This document shows, piece after piece, positions 5,241 to 11,928 of a stretch of 11,928 nt of DNA; positions within the stretch are counted from its first letter, which is position 1; each line of letters starts with the position of its first letter. Under the pieces are notes generated by a model, which had not been told where the DNA came from, searched no databases, and saw only the letters and a program-made list of their open reading frames with translations. The stretch lies in contig JAPUJL010000484.1 of NCBI GenBank assembly GCA_027296185.1, forward strand, positions 1 through 11,928. The letters are read 5' to 3'. The translations under genes and the position numbers were made by a program. This stretch comes from SAR324 cluster bacterium (GTDB lineage Bacteria; SAR324; JACQKK01).

Positions 5241-6689
5241 ATGCACATACTGACCGTCCTCAAAGTGGTGGGAGTGCTGCTCATGGTGCTCGGCGCCGCG
5301 CAGTTGGTGCCCACGGGGGTCTCCCTGCTTTACGGCGAGGACGACTGGAAGTTCTTCCTCGGCTCGGCGTTGGGTGCGGCAGGGGTGGGGGGGATGCTGA
5401 CCGTCGTTTGCTGGAATGCGCGGGAAATCTCGATCCGCGACGGCTTCGTGATCGTCACGACCGTCTGGGTCTCGGCGTGTCTGGCAGGCGCGGTGCCGCT
5501 CTATCTTACGGGTGCGGTTCCGTCATTCGTCGACGCGATTTTCGAGTCCATGTCGGGATTCACCACCACCGGCGCCAGCGTGATCGTGGACTACGCCGCG
5601 CTCAGCCACGGGGTTTTGCTCTGGCGCAGCATGAGCCAGTGGTTCGGCGGCATGGGGATTATCGTCCTGGCGGTGGCCATCATGCCGGCCTTGGGCATCG
5701 CGGGGATGCAGCTCTATCAGCGCGAGGTGCCCGGGCCGTACCACGAAAAGATCACGCCCCGCCTGCGGGATACGGCCAAGGCCCTATGGTCGGTCTATGT
5801 TGCGCTGACCGTGGCGGAGGTGGCGATCCTGATGGCGCTTGGCATGGGGGCCTTCGATGCGATCAATCACTCCATGACCACCGTGGCCACCGCTGGATTC
5901 GGCACGCATGCCGGATCGATCGCCGCGTTCTCCAGCCCGGCCATCGAATGGACCATTATCGCCTTCATGTTCGTCGCGAGTATGAACTTCTCGCTCCACT
6001 ATCGGTTGTTCACGAACCCGGCGCGCCGCTGGGGGTACTTCCGGGACTTCGAATGGCGCTGGTACGCGCTTGCCGTGTTGACCCTGTGCGCGGTGGTTTC
6101 CGCCTACCTCTATGCCAACCTGGATTATTCCCTGGGCCGCGCGGTGACGAAGGGGACGTTTCAGGTGATGTCGCTCGCCACGACGACCGGATTCGCCTCG
6201 GACGACTATGTCCAGTGGGGCGCCTTTCCCCAGATCGTGTTGCTCTTCGCCATGATCGCCGGGGGTTGCGCCGGGAGCACCAGCGGTGGCGTGAAATGGG
6301 TGCGCCTGCTCCTGGCGATCAAGAACATACACCTGGACATGCTGCGGCTGATTCACCCCAACGTGGTGGTGCACGCCAAGATCAACGACGTGCAGGTGAC
6401 CGACCGGATTCAAAGCAACATTTCCTCGTTCCTGATGATGTTCATGGCCACCCTTGGGGCACTCACCCTGCTGATCTCCCTGGACGGCCATTCCATCGTC
6501 ACCTCCCTGGGCGCGGCGGTTTCCGCGCTGGCGAACATCGGCCCGGCCCTGGAATCCCTCGGTCCCACCGGGAACTACTCCAGCCTGTCGGATTACGTGA
6601 AGCTGTTGTTGGTGGCCGGCATGTTGCTGGGGCGGCTGGAACTGATGACGGTGGCCATGCTCTTCCTGCCCCACACGTGGCGGGTATGA
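5241..6689 (+). CDS. trkH: TrkH/KtrB-type potassium transporter membrane subunit
   Basis: This inner-membrane potassium translocating subunit of the SKT superfamily has 482 residues, the usual TrkH length. It carries four pore-loop motifs whose backbone forms the selectivity filter: TTTGAS (108-113), ATAGFG (216-221), ATTTGFAS (313-320) and ANIGPAL (431-437). The SMSGFTTTGAS and WFGGMGIIVLAVAIMP blocks (134-149) are characteristic, as is GGCAGSTSGGVKWVR (341-355), the gating-loop region. Transmembrane segments recur along the protein, starting at about 4-24. The usual cytoplasmic partner is TrkA, an NAD/ATP-binding RCK protein; no trkA gene is seen here, so it must lie elsewhere. The ATG at 5241 is preceded by only a weak GGAA. 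The next gene starts 76 bases downstream on the same strand. Confidence 0.94.
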   Translation: MHILTVLKVVGVLLMVLGAAQLVPTGVSLLYGEDDWKFFLGSALGAAGVGGMLTVVCWNAREISIRDGFVIVTTVWVSACLAGAVPLYLTGAVPSFVDAIFESMSGFTTTGASVIVDYAALSHGVLLWRSMSQWFGGMGIIVLAVAIMPALGIAGMQLYQREVPGPYHEKITPRLRDTAKALWSVYVALTVAEVAILMALGMGAFDAINHSMTTVATAGFGTHAGSIAAFSSPAIEWTIIAFMFVASMNFSLHYRLFTNPARRWGYFRDFEWRWYALAVLTLCAVVSAYLYANLDYSLGRAVTKGTFQVMSLATTTGFASDDYVQWGAFPQIVLLFAMIAGGCAGSTSGGVKWVRLLLAIKNIHLDMLRLIHPNVVVHAKINDVQVTDRIQSNISSFLMMFMATLGALTLLISLDGHSIVTSLGAAVSALANIGPALESLGPTGNYSSLSDYVKLLLVAGMLLGRLELMTVAMLFLPHTWRV

Positions 6690-6765
6690 GGCTGTGCCCC
6701 ATGAACCCCGGGCCGCCCGGGCGGACGTGCGCCGCGCGGGCTGCTCCGCCGGGCGAAGCGAAGCG

Positions 6766-8139
6766 ATGAAGGTAGAGAACATCCTCTGCATGGGCGCGGG
6801 TTACGTGGGTGGGCCGACCATGGCGGTGATCGCCGACCGGTGCCCCGGACTGCGCGTCACGGTCTGCGACATCGATGCCGGCCGCATCGCCCAGTGGAAT
6901 TCCGACCGCTTGCCCGTCTACGAGCCGGGCCTGGAGGAGGTGGTGCGGCGTACGCGGGGGCGCAACCTGTTCTTCCAGGTGCTCTCGCCGGAGGCCATCG
7001 CTCAGGCGGACCTGATCTTCGTCAGCGTCAACACGCCCACCAAGACCTACGGCGAGGGGGCGGGCATGGCGGCCGACCTGCGCTACTGGGATTCGTCGGC
7101 GCGGGAAATCCTCGCCCACGCCACCGGGGAGACGGTGGTCGTCGAGAAGAGCACCGTGCCGGTGCGCACCGCGGAGGCGATCGCGCGGATTCTGCGCACA
7201 GATGGAGACGATCGGCGCTTCCAGATTCTATCCACTCCGGAATTCCTCGCCGAAGGCACCGCCATCCGCGACCTGGAACAGCCGGATCGGGTGCTGATCG
7301 GGGAGGAGCCCACCCCCGATGGGCGCGCCGCGGCGGAGGCACTGAAGGCCGTCTACGCCCACTGGGTGCCGCCGGAGAAGATCCTCCTCACCAACGTCTG
7401 GAGCAGCGAACTCTCCAAGCTGGTGGCCGACGCGCTGCTGGCCCAGCGCATCTCCTCGATCAACGCGGTGACGGCACTCTGCGAGCAGACCCAGGCGGAC
7501 GTGGGCGAGATCGCCCGGGCGGTGGGGATGGATGCCCGCATCGGCCCGCGGTTTCTGGAGGCCGGGATCGGCTTCGGGGGCTCCTGCTTCCGCAAGGACA
7601 TCCTGAACCTGGCCTACATCTGCGAGCAGTACGGGCTGACCCCCGAGGCGGCTTATTGGAAATCGGTGGTGGACATGAACGACCACCAGATTTCCCGCTT
7701 CGTGAGCCTGGTCGTGGACAGCCAGTTCGGTACAGTGGCGGGCAAGCGCATCGCCGTTTTCGGATTCGCGTTCAAGCCCCACACCAACGACACCCGCGAT
7801 TCTCCGGCGATCGCCGTGTGCCGGCGGCTGCTCGAGGAGCGGGCCAGCCTGGCCGTCACCGACCCCCAGGCCCTGGACAATGCCCGGCGCGATCTGGAGG
7901 GCATCGAGGGCGAAGCGGTCTTCGAGCCGGATCCTTACCGCGCCGCCGAGGGGGCCCACGCCATCGTTCTGATCACCCACTGGCCCGAGTACCGGGAGTT
8001 GGACTACCGCCGGGTATATGCCTCCATGCAGCGGCCGGCCTTCATCTTCGATGGCCGCGCCTGCCTGGACCCGGAGGAGCTCCACGAGATCGGCTTCAAC
8101 GTCTATCCCATCGGCAGCGCGCCCCGGGTGCGCCGCTGA
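6766..8139 (+). CDS. UDP-glucose 6-dehydrogenase, animal-like type
   Basis: The enzyme oxidises UDP-glucose to UDP-glucuronate with two NAD+, supplying uronic acids for surface polysaccharides in the cytoplasm. The Rossmann motif GAGYVGGP is at 10-17, followed by SVNTPTKTYG (87-96) and the EKSTVPVRTAE block (127-137). The central WSSELSKLVADALLAQRISS has Lys218. The catalytic Cys274 is in GFGGSCFRKD with Asp278 nearby, and the C-terminal NAD domain has FGFAFK and PAFIFDGR. Block after block resembles metazoan UGDH rather than the E. coli Ugd or Bacillus types, including CPGLRVTVCDID and NPEFLAEGTAI-like STPEFLAEGTAI. The protein stops at 457 residues, without the roughly 30-residue tail of human UGDH. 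ATG at 6766 is chosen because homology starts there; the frame extends upstream to 6694 without family-like sequence. The ribosome site is weak. The next gene begins three bases after its stop. Confidence 0.92.
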   Translation: MKVENILCMGAGYVGGPTMAVIADRCPGLRVTVCDIDAGRIAQWNSDRLPVYEPGLEEVVRRTRGRNLFFQVLSPEAIAQADLIFVSVNTPTKTYGEGAGMAADLRYWDSSAREILAHATGETVVVEKSTVPVRTAEAIARILRTDGDDRRFQILSTPEFLAEGTAIRDLEQPDRVLIGEEPTPDGRAAAEALKAVYAHWVPPEKILLTNVWSSELSKLVADALLAQRISSINAVTALCEQTQADVGEIARAVGMDARIGPRFLEAGIGFGGSCFRKDILNLAYICEQYGLTPEAAYWKSVVDMNDHQISRFVSLVVDSQFGTVAGKRIAVFGFAFKPHTNDTRDSPAIAVCRRLLEERASLAVTDPQALDNARRDLEGIEGEAVFEPDPYRAAEGAHAIVLITHWPEYRELDYRRVYASMQRPAFIFDGRACLDPEELHEIGFNVYPIGSAPRVRR

Positions 8140-8142
8140 ACC

Positions 8143-8943
8143 GTGGCCTGCGCGGCGCAATCGATCCGGTCGAGCGGCCTGACCCGATCGCTCGGTCTTG
8201 CCGCAGTCGCATGGGTGTTGGCCGTCCCGTCCGCCCTGGGTCAGCCGAAGCACGAGCTGTCCTTGATCGAGGTCCATTACCAGGCCGGCGACCGCTTTCG
8301 CGCCGAATCGGAGATCCTGCGCTTTCTCCACGACCGCCCGGCCCACCCCCGGCTCGACGAGGTGGAGTTGGTGCGGGCGAAGCTGTACTACCAGGAGGGA
8401 CGGCACCGGGAATCCTCGCTGATGCTCTTCTCCCTGTTGGACCGTTATCCCGAGGGCGCCGCCTACCGGCCGGGCCACCGCCTGCTCGGGTTTTCCCAGG
8501 TGCTGCAGGGCAATTGGGACGAGGCCGCCCGGGCGTTGCGGCTCGGAGGGGCCGCGGAGGCGGAGCTGGCGTCGCTGGCGGAACTCGCCCGGCCGCCACC
8601 CGGGGCGGTGGACCCGGACACGGCGGTGGCTTGGTCCACCTTCCTGCCCGGCACCGGATTTTTCCTCCTCGATCGGCCGGGGAGGGCCTGGGCGGCCATC
8701 GGTCTGAACCTGACCTTCACCGCCGGCGCGGCGATCGCCTACCAGCAGGACAATCTCGGTGCGGCGCTGGTGCTCCTGCTCGTCGAGCTGGCGCTTTACA
8801 CCGGCGGCCGAGAGGCCGTCCGCCAGGAAGCGGAGGCGCTCCTCGCCCGTCTGGAAACCGGCCGCAGGGAAGCCTGGGTGCGGGAGCGGGGCGCGCCCGA
8901 TCTGCTCGGCGTCGGGATTCGGCTGGATTTCGGAGGGCGGTAA
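8143..8943 (+). CDS. Exported protein with TPR-like helices and a C-terminal membrane hairpin
   Basis: I do not recognise a named family. The 266-residue product has an N-terminal signal peptide (basic start, hydrophobic SLGLAAVAWVLAVPSALG at 16-33, likely cleavage after Gly33 or Gln34). Residues 40-150 look like paired helices of TPR type (YQAGDRFRAESEILRFLHDR; LYYQEGRHRESSLMLFSLLDRYP; VLQGNWDEAARAL), a protein-binding scaffold. After a Pro-rich linker comes FLPGTGFFLLDRPGRAWAAIGLNLTF (167-192), a motif seen in small membrane-inserted C-terminal domains, and a second hydrophobic segment LGAALVLLLVELALYTGG (205-222). It ends LLGVGIRLDFGGR. It probably sits in the envelope facing the periplasm. 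The GTG start lies three bases after the UGDH stop, so translation is likely coupled to that gene, and a role in polysaccharide handling is suggested by position only. Confidence 0.72.
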   Translation: MACAAQSIRSSGLTRSLGLAAVAWVLAVPSALGQPKHELSLIEVHYQAGDRFRAESEILRFLHDRPAHPRLDEVELVRAKLYYQEGRHRESSLMLFSLLDRYPEGAAYRPGHRLLGFSQVLQGNWDEAARALRLGGAAEAELASLAELARPPPGAVDPDTAVAWSTFLPGTGFFLLDRPGRAWAAIGLNLTFTAGAAIAYQQDNLGAALVLLLVELALYTGGREAVRQEAEALLARLETGRREAWVRERGAPDLLGVGIRLDFGGR

Positions 8944-8944
8944 A

Positions 8945-8972
8945 TTGACATCGATCCGCGTTTGGGCAAAAT
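8945..8972 (+). promoter_or_regulatory. Candidate sigma70 promoter for the SH3b gene
   Basis: A perfect TTGACA (8945-8950) is followed 16 bases later by CAAAAT (8967-8972, 4 of 6 matches to -10). The start of transcription would be near 8979, leaving about 40 bases before the ATG at 9019. The 75-base gap after the previous gene gives it room, so this gene may be transcribed on its own as well as by read-through. Confidence 0.4.
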
Positions 8973-9018
8973 GGGTAACGGATCGGTGGGGATGGGCCGC
9001 CATGCTTGAAGCCGGGAC

Positions 9019-9468
9019 ATGACTCGACCATCGCTCGTCGTTTTCTCCGCTGCGCTCCTGATCGCGCTGGCCGCGATTCCGCCGCGGGCGGAAGCCCAGG
9101 AACTGTGCGTCCGCGTGGCGCGCGCCAACCTGCGCGCCGGCCCGGGGACGGACCAGAAGAAGACCTGGGAGGTCTACGAGAACATGCCCTTCACCCAGAT
9201 CGACCGCAAGGGCGACTGGATCCGGGTACGGGACGTGGACGGGGACGAGCACTGGATCTTCCGCAATCTGGTCACCTCCAGTTATAAGTGCCTCACCGTG
9301 AAGTCCGAGCGGGCCAACATCCGCAAGGGTCCGGGCACCAACTTCGACACCTGGTTCACGGTCGAGAAGTACACTTCCTTCAAGCGCATCGGCGCCGAAG
9401 GCAAGTGGATCAAGGTCGAGTACGAGGGGGAAACGATGTGGATCTACAACACCCTGGTCTGGCCGTAG
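9019..9468 (+). CDS. Exported protein of two bacterial SH3 (SH3b) domains
   Basis: The 149-residue product has a signal peptide of about 26 residues (hydrophobic SLVVFSAALLIALAAI, cleavage near AEA-QE), so it is periplasmic or exported. The mature part is nothing but two SH3b domains. The first spans about 29-84 (RVARANLRAGPGTDQKKTWE ... GDWIRVRD ... HWIFRNLV) and the second about 91-147 (SERANIRKGPGTNFDTWFTV ... GKWIKVEY ... MWIYNTLV). They align along their length and arose by internal duplication. SH3b domains bind cell-wall peptides or act as targeting modules beside amidases, but no enzyme domain is present, so this may be a stand-alone wall or envelope binder. It follows the UGDH and TPR-like genes on the same strand. 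Confidence 0.85.
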   Translation: MTRPSLVVFSAALLIALAAIPPRAEAQELCVRVARANLRAGPGTDQKKTWEVYENMPFTQIDRKGDWIRVRDVDGDEHWIFRNLVTSSYKCLTVKSERANIRKGPGTNFDTWFTVEKYTSFKRIGAEGKWIKVEYEGETMWIYNTLVWP

Positions 9469-9707
9469 ATCCCCGTTGAAGACGCAATTTCCTTAGCGTC
9501 GATTACGCATCGGACAACGCCGCCCCGAGACCTCCAACCTGCGGGTGAGACCGTTTCCGGCCGGGATTCCGGCGATCCGGATGGGATCCCTCCCTCCGCT
9601 CGGAATGACATCGGCGGACTGGGGCCGCAATCGATCCTTTTCGATTTCCGGCCGGAGCGCCCTCCTCTGCTCCCGCGGCCCCAATTTTCCAGGACGGCCG
9701 ATCCGGA
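9469..9707. other. Convergent intergenic region
   Basis: This 239-base gap lies between the SH3b gene and the oppositely oriented CoA-transferase gene. It holds the dispersed repeat at 9580-9612 and no open frame that looks real. I see no stem followed by a T-run on either strand, so how the two converging transcripts end is unclear. Confidence 0.5.
9580..9612. repeat. Dispersed repeat of the 'CHSERREGSH' kind
   Basis: The stretch begins GATGGGATCCCTCCCT and ends GCTCGGAATGACATC, with GATG and CATC as matching ends and GGGATCCC as an inner palindrome. Its minus-strand translation gives CHSERREGSHPD, a false protein motif that turns up in many unrelated bacterial genomes because this short element is so widespread. 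It sits in a gap between convergent genes, as does the REP-like element at 2343-2361. Confidence 0.55.
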
Positions 9708-10979
9708 CTATCCCCCGACGACGCCGCGCTCCCGCAAGGCGTCGATCCGCTCGTCCTCGAACCCGAATTCCCGCAGAATGGCGCCGGTCTCCGCATCCAG
9801 CAGGGGCGCCGCGCCGGCGGGCCGGGGGTTTCCGCTGCTGAGCTGGAAGGGCGCCGCGACGGTGGGAAAGCGGCCGATCTCCGGATGTTCGAGCTCCACG
9901 AAGAACTCGTTGGCGGCAGCCTGGGGATCGTCGATCACGTCGGTGATGCGGGCGATGGGCGCCCAGATCACCCCCGCCTCGTCCAGCAGGGTGCTCCATT
10001 CGGCCAGGGTGCGCTTGCGGAAGGCCTCTTCGATGGCCGGCGCCAGTTCGGCTCCATGCTCGTTGCGCGACTCGTGGGTGGCGTAACGGGGATCGGATTC
10101 CCATTCCGGCCGCTCCACCATCTTGCAGAAGGCCGGCCAGTAGGGGTCCGTCTGCGGCATCACCAGCAGCACCCAGCGGTCGTCGCGGGTCGGGTAGGAG
10201 TTCCATAGCGGATTGACCGGTGCCCGCCGGTCGTGGCGGGGCGGCTGGATGGGCTCCACCAGCGCGCCGCTCAGGTCGCAGCCCAGAATCCAGTGGCCGG
10301 TGGCCAACAGCGAGACCTCCACCCGCTGCCCCTCGCCGGTAATGTCCCGCAGGCGCAGCGCCGCCAGGGTGCTCCCCAGCAGGTTCAGCGCGGCGGTGTG
10401 ATCGCCCATGGCCCCCCGCTGCAAGGCGGGCGGGGAGGGCGGCTCGCCCATCAGCGCCATGATCCCCGAGCGCGCCCAATAGACCGAGTAATCGTAGCCC
10501 AGCTGGTCGGCGTCCGGCCCGGTCGAGCCGTACCCGGTGAGCCACACGTCGATCAGGCGCGGAACTTTCGCCAGCAGCGCCTCGGCGGTGAGCCCGTATT
10601 TTTCCCGCCGCTTGGGCAGCAGATTGGTGATGAAGATGTCCGCCTGGGCGATCAGCTCGCGGGCCAGGGCCGAGCCCTCCTCGTGGTTCAGGTCCACCGA
10701 GAGCGAGCGCTTGCCGCGGTTGTCCAATTGGAAGGCCAGGTTGGCCGTAAAGGGATAATCGTACTCGATGGCCCGCTGCATGTAGTGGCGGTACGGGTCG
10801 CCCCCCGGCGGCTCGAGCTTCACCACGTCCGCGCCCAGGTCGGCCATCAGCGCGGCGCAGTTGGGCGCCGCCACCCAGTTGGCCAGCTCGATCACCCGGA
10901 TTCCCTCGAGCACGCCCGGCGGCTCGGCCGCAGTCTCGGCCTCGGTGTCGGATCGGGGGCTCGGCTTCGCTGCGGTCAT
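9708..10979 (-). CDS. CoA-transferase family III (CaiB/BaiF/formyl-CoA transferase type)
   Basis: Family III enzymes move CoA between two carboxylic acids through an aspartyl-CoA thioester and fold as an interlocked dimer. The 423-residue length is typical. Motifs in order are LEGIRVIELANWVAAPNCA (24-42), MADLGADVVKLEPPGGDPYR (45-64), NRGKRSLSVDL (87-97), and GDHTAAL (192-198) with the likely catalytic Asp193. The C-terminal part has a DEAGVIWAPI segment (333-342). The acid pair cannot be read from sequence: the family includes oxalate, carnitine, mesaconate, succinate and bile-acid enzymes. No partner such as a decarboxylase or acyl-CoA dehydrogenase lies beside it here. The ATG at 10979 gives about 20 extra polar residues before the conserved start, and no strong ribosome site precedes it, so a start inside that stretch is possible. 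It is divergent from the hydrolase gene on the right. Confidence 0.9.
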   Translation of the reverse strand: MTAAKPSPRSDTEAETAAEPPGVLEGIRVIELANWVAAPNCAALMADLGADVVKLEPPGGDPYRHYMQRAIEYDYPFTANLAFQLDNRGKRSLSVDLNHEEGSALARELIAQADIFITNLLPKRREKYGLTAEALLAKVPRLIDVWLTGYGSTGPDADQLGYDYSVYWARSGIMALMGEPPSPPALQRGAMGDHTAALNLLGSTLAALRLRDITGEGQRVEVSLLATGHWILGCDLSGALVEPIQPPRHDRRAPVNPLWNSYPTRDDRWVLLVMPQTDPYWPAFCKMVERPEWESDPRYATHESRNEHGAELAPAIEEAFRKRTLAEWSTLLDEAGVIWAPIARITDVIDDPQAAANEFFVELEHPEIGRFPTVAAPFQLSSGNPRPAGAAPLLDAETGAILREFGFEDERIDALRERGVVGG

Positions 10980-11002
10980 CGGAACGAGAAAGATGGGATC
11001 GG

Positions 11003-11016
11003 CGCGGGTCCCCGCG
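11003..11016. promoter_or_regulatory. GC-rich palindrome CGCGGG-TC-CCCGCG
   Basis: Six-base perfect arms with a two-base centre lie 24 bases upstream of the CoA-transferase start, in the divergent region. It could be a regulator site for the minus-strand gene. In DNA this GC-rich, such a palindrome can also arise by chance. Confidence 0.18.
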
Positions 11017-11118
11017 AAGCGCGGCGGACGGCCACTTGTAGCGCGTCGGGCGGCGATTGGGAAGTGGCCGGCCAGCCTCGGCCTCCGGGCGGTTGGGGCG
11101 GCGTTTCGACAAAGTCCC

Positions 11119-11148
11119 TTGAGCCGCTGGCCGCTTTGCGATTAGGAT
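11119..11148 (+). promoter_or_regulatory. Candidate sigma70 promoter for the dienelactone hydrolase gene
   Basis: TTGAGC (11119-11124, 4 of 6) and TAGGAT (11143-11148, 4 of 6) are separated by 18 bases and lie about 80 bases before the ATG at 11229, in the 249-base divergent gap. The match is moderate and read by eye. Confidence 0.33.
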
Positions 11149-11213
11149 ACGGCTTTTAGGCCCGCCCGCGCAGGGTGGTCCCTGAGTGAGGGCGGCAAAT
11201 CGATCGAGTAACT

Positions 11214-11222
11214 GGAGGAGGA
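11214..11222 (+). promoter_or_regulatory. Strong ribosome binding site of the dienelactone hydrolase gene
   Basis: GGAGGAGGA ends six bases before the ATG at 11229. It is the strongest plus-strand Shine-Dalgarno sequence in the window and fixes the start of the partial gene, suggesting good expression. Confidence 0.75.
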
Positions 11223-11228
11223 CAGAGC

Positions 11229-11928
11229 ATGGCGGTCAATACGGAGACGGTGACGGTCAAGCTGGGCATGGACACCTACGAGGCGTACTTCGCGGCGCCG
11301 GCCAACGGCGGCCCCCGCCCGGGCATCGTGGTGCTGCAGGAAATCTTCGGCGTCAACGAGCATATCCGGGCCGTCACCGAGCGGCTGGCCGAGGCGGGTT
11401 TCGCCTGCATCGCCCCGGACATGTTCTGGCGGCAAAAGCCGGGCTTTACCTCGGGGTATTCGCCCGAGGAGATCGCGGCGGCGCGGGAGCTCAAGGCTCA
11501 AGTGAACAACGACCAGCTGGTGGGCGATCTGCGGGCCAGCCACCAGGCGCTGGGCAACCGGGAGGAGTGCGACCGCGACCGCATCGGGGTGATCGGCTTC
11601 TGCTTCGGCGGGCTGATGTCCTATCTCTACACGGCGCGGATGCACCCCAAGTGTGCGGTGTCCTATTACGGCGGCGGGATCGTCGATTATTTAGGCGATT
11701 ACGTCAAGATCGGCTGCCCGATCCTGTTTCACTTCGGCGAGCGGGACGAGTCGATCCCCATGAGCGACGTGGAGCAGATCAAGGAACACGCCGCCAAGGC
11801 GCCCGTCGACGCGACCATCCACACCTACCCCGAGGCGGGCCACGGCTTCAATTGCGACCTACGCGGCTCCTACCACGAGCCCAGCGCCAACGAGGCCTGG
11901 GAGCGCACCCTGAAGTTCTTCAAGGAGC
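11229..11928 (+). CDS. Dienelactone hydrolase family protein, 3' end cut by the window
   Basis: This alpha/beta hydrolase is related to carboxymethylenebutenolidase, which opens dienelactones in chloroaromatic breakdown; many relatives have other or unknown substrates. The frame is open for 233 codons to the window edge. The catalytic set of the family is present: Glu38 in LQEIFGVNEHIR, the nucleophile Cys125 in GFCFGG, Asp173 in GERDESIP and His205 in EAGHGF. Since family members are usually 230-290 residues, and the last residues read AWERTLKFFKE, a typical C-terminal helix, little is missing. No signal peptide is seen, so it is cytoplasmic. The start is ATG with GGAGGAGGA upstream. It is divergent from the CoA-transferase gene, and no aromatic-degradation genes are visible, so its natural substrate is open. 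Confidence 0.93.
   Translation, partial: MAVNTETVTVKLGMDTYEAYFAAPANGGPRPGIVVLQEIFGVNEHIRAVTERLAEAGFACIAPDMFWRQKPGFTSGYSPEEIAAARELKAQVNNDQLVGDLRASHQALGNREECDRDRIGVIGFCFGGLMSYLYTARMHPKCAVSYYGGGIVDYLGDYVKIGCPILFHFGERDESIPMSDVEQIKEHAAKAPVDATIHTYPEAGHGFNCDLRGSYHEPSANEAWERTLKFFKE

Noticed and set aside
4853..5314. Long minus-strand frames between arsR and trkH
   Set aside because: Their repetitive Gly-Pro-Ile-Arg sequence comes from the GATCGGC array, and they overlap the trkH start.
6694..6765. N-terminal extension of UGDH by 24 codons
   Set aside because: The extra residues resemble nothing in the family and the Rossmann motif sits at the usual distance from the ATG at 6766.
5051..6769. A 572-codon plus-strand frame across trkH
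   Set aside because: It is the overlapping frame of trkH; its product is rich in Arg, Gly and His with no motif, whereas trkH has four filter motifs.
6840..8948. A 702-codon plus-strand frame overlapping UGDH
   Set aside because: Shadow of UGDH and the TPR-like gene in another frame, made of Gly/Arg/Pro-rich sequence.
7228..9252. A 674-codon open frame on the minus strand
   Set aside because: It runs opposite to UGDH, the TPR-like gene and the SH3b gene, all with strong family or domain support, and its product has low-complexity, shadow-like composition. Long antisense frames are expected in GC-rich DNA.
9469..9707. Intrinsic terminators at the convergent gene ends
   Set aside because: I looked for a GC stem followed by a T-run on both strands here and at 2304-2439 and found none.
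9493..11112. A 539-codon minus-strand frame over the CoA-transferase gene
   Set aside because: It lies on the same strand but in another frame from the CoA-transferase, which carries the family motifs; this one has none.

Overview
This is a GC-rich bacterial window with tightly packed genes, several GTG starts and short intergenic gaps. All the recognisable genes are chromosomal housekeeping or accessory-metabolism types, and I see no phage, transposase, CRISPR, rRNA or tRNA gene. The combination of a RecO with a four-cysteine zinc site, a short ThiI without a rhodanese domain, an endonuclease III of the 'SLRTRDE' variety and an animal-type UDP-glucose dehydrogenase does not look like a textbook gammaproteobacterium. 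It suits a less-studied Gram-negative lineage (deltaproteobacteria-like or an uncultured phylum). This is inference from family flavour, and the lineage cannot be fixed from the window.

Layout. Positions 1-330 hold what looks like the decayed 3' part of a minus-strand gene, broken by a stop and frameshifts. Then come recO (385-1221) and an nth-like endonuclease III gene (1225-1911), three bases apart and probably co-transcribed as a DNA repair pair. A small ABM/IsdG-like monooxygenase gene (2001-2303) follows. It converges on thiI (2440-3654, minus) across a gap carrying a REP-like palindrome. Upstream of thiI on the minus strand lies a two-gene unit: a cysteine-rich ArsR-family repressor (4418-4765) followed by a membrane-anchored cytochrome P460-like c-type haem protein (3837-4382). 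A palindrome overlapping a candidate promoter sits just ahead of the repressor.

After a 475-base intergenic region with a short GATCGGC tandem array, a plus-strand run encodes a TrkH-type potassium transporter subunit (5241-6689), an animal-like UDP-glucose 6-dehydrogenase (6766-8139), a secreted/membrane protein with TPR-like helices (8143-8943) and an exported protein of two SH3b domains (9019-9468). The last three point to envelope or surface polysaccharide work. A CoA-transferase family III gene (9708-10979, minus) and a dienelactone hydrolase gene cut by the right edge (from 11229, plus) are divergently arranged around a 249-base promoter region.

The item most worth following up is the ArsR-P460 pair: a predicted self-regulated unit linking a thiol-based sensor to a haem enzyme of the hydroxylamine/nitric oxide-handling family. 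I do not claim it is a new system, and most of the window is ordinary.
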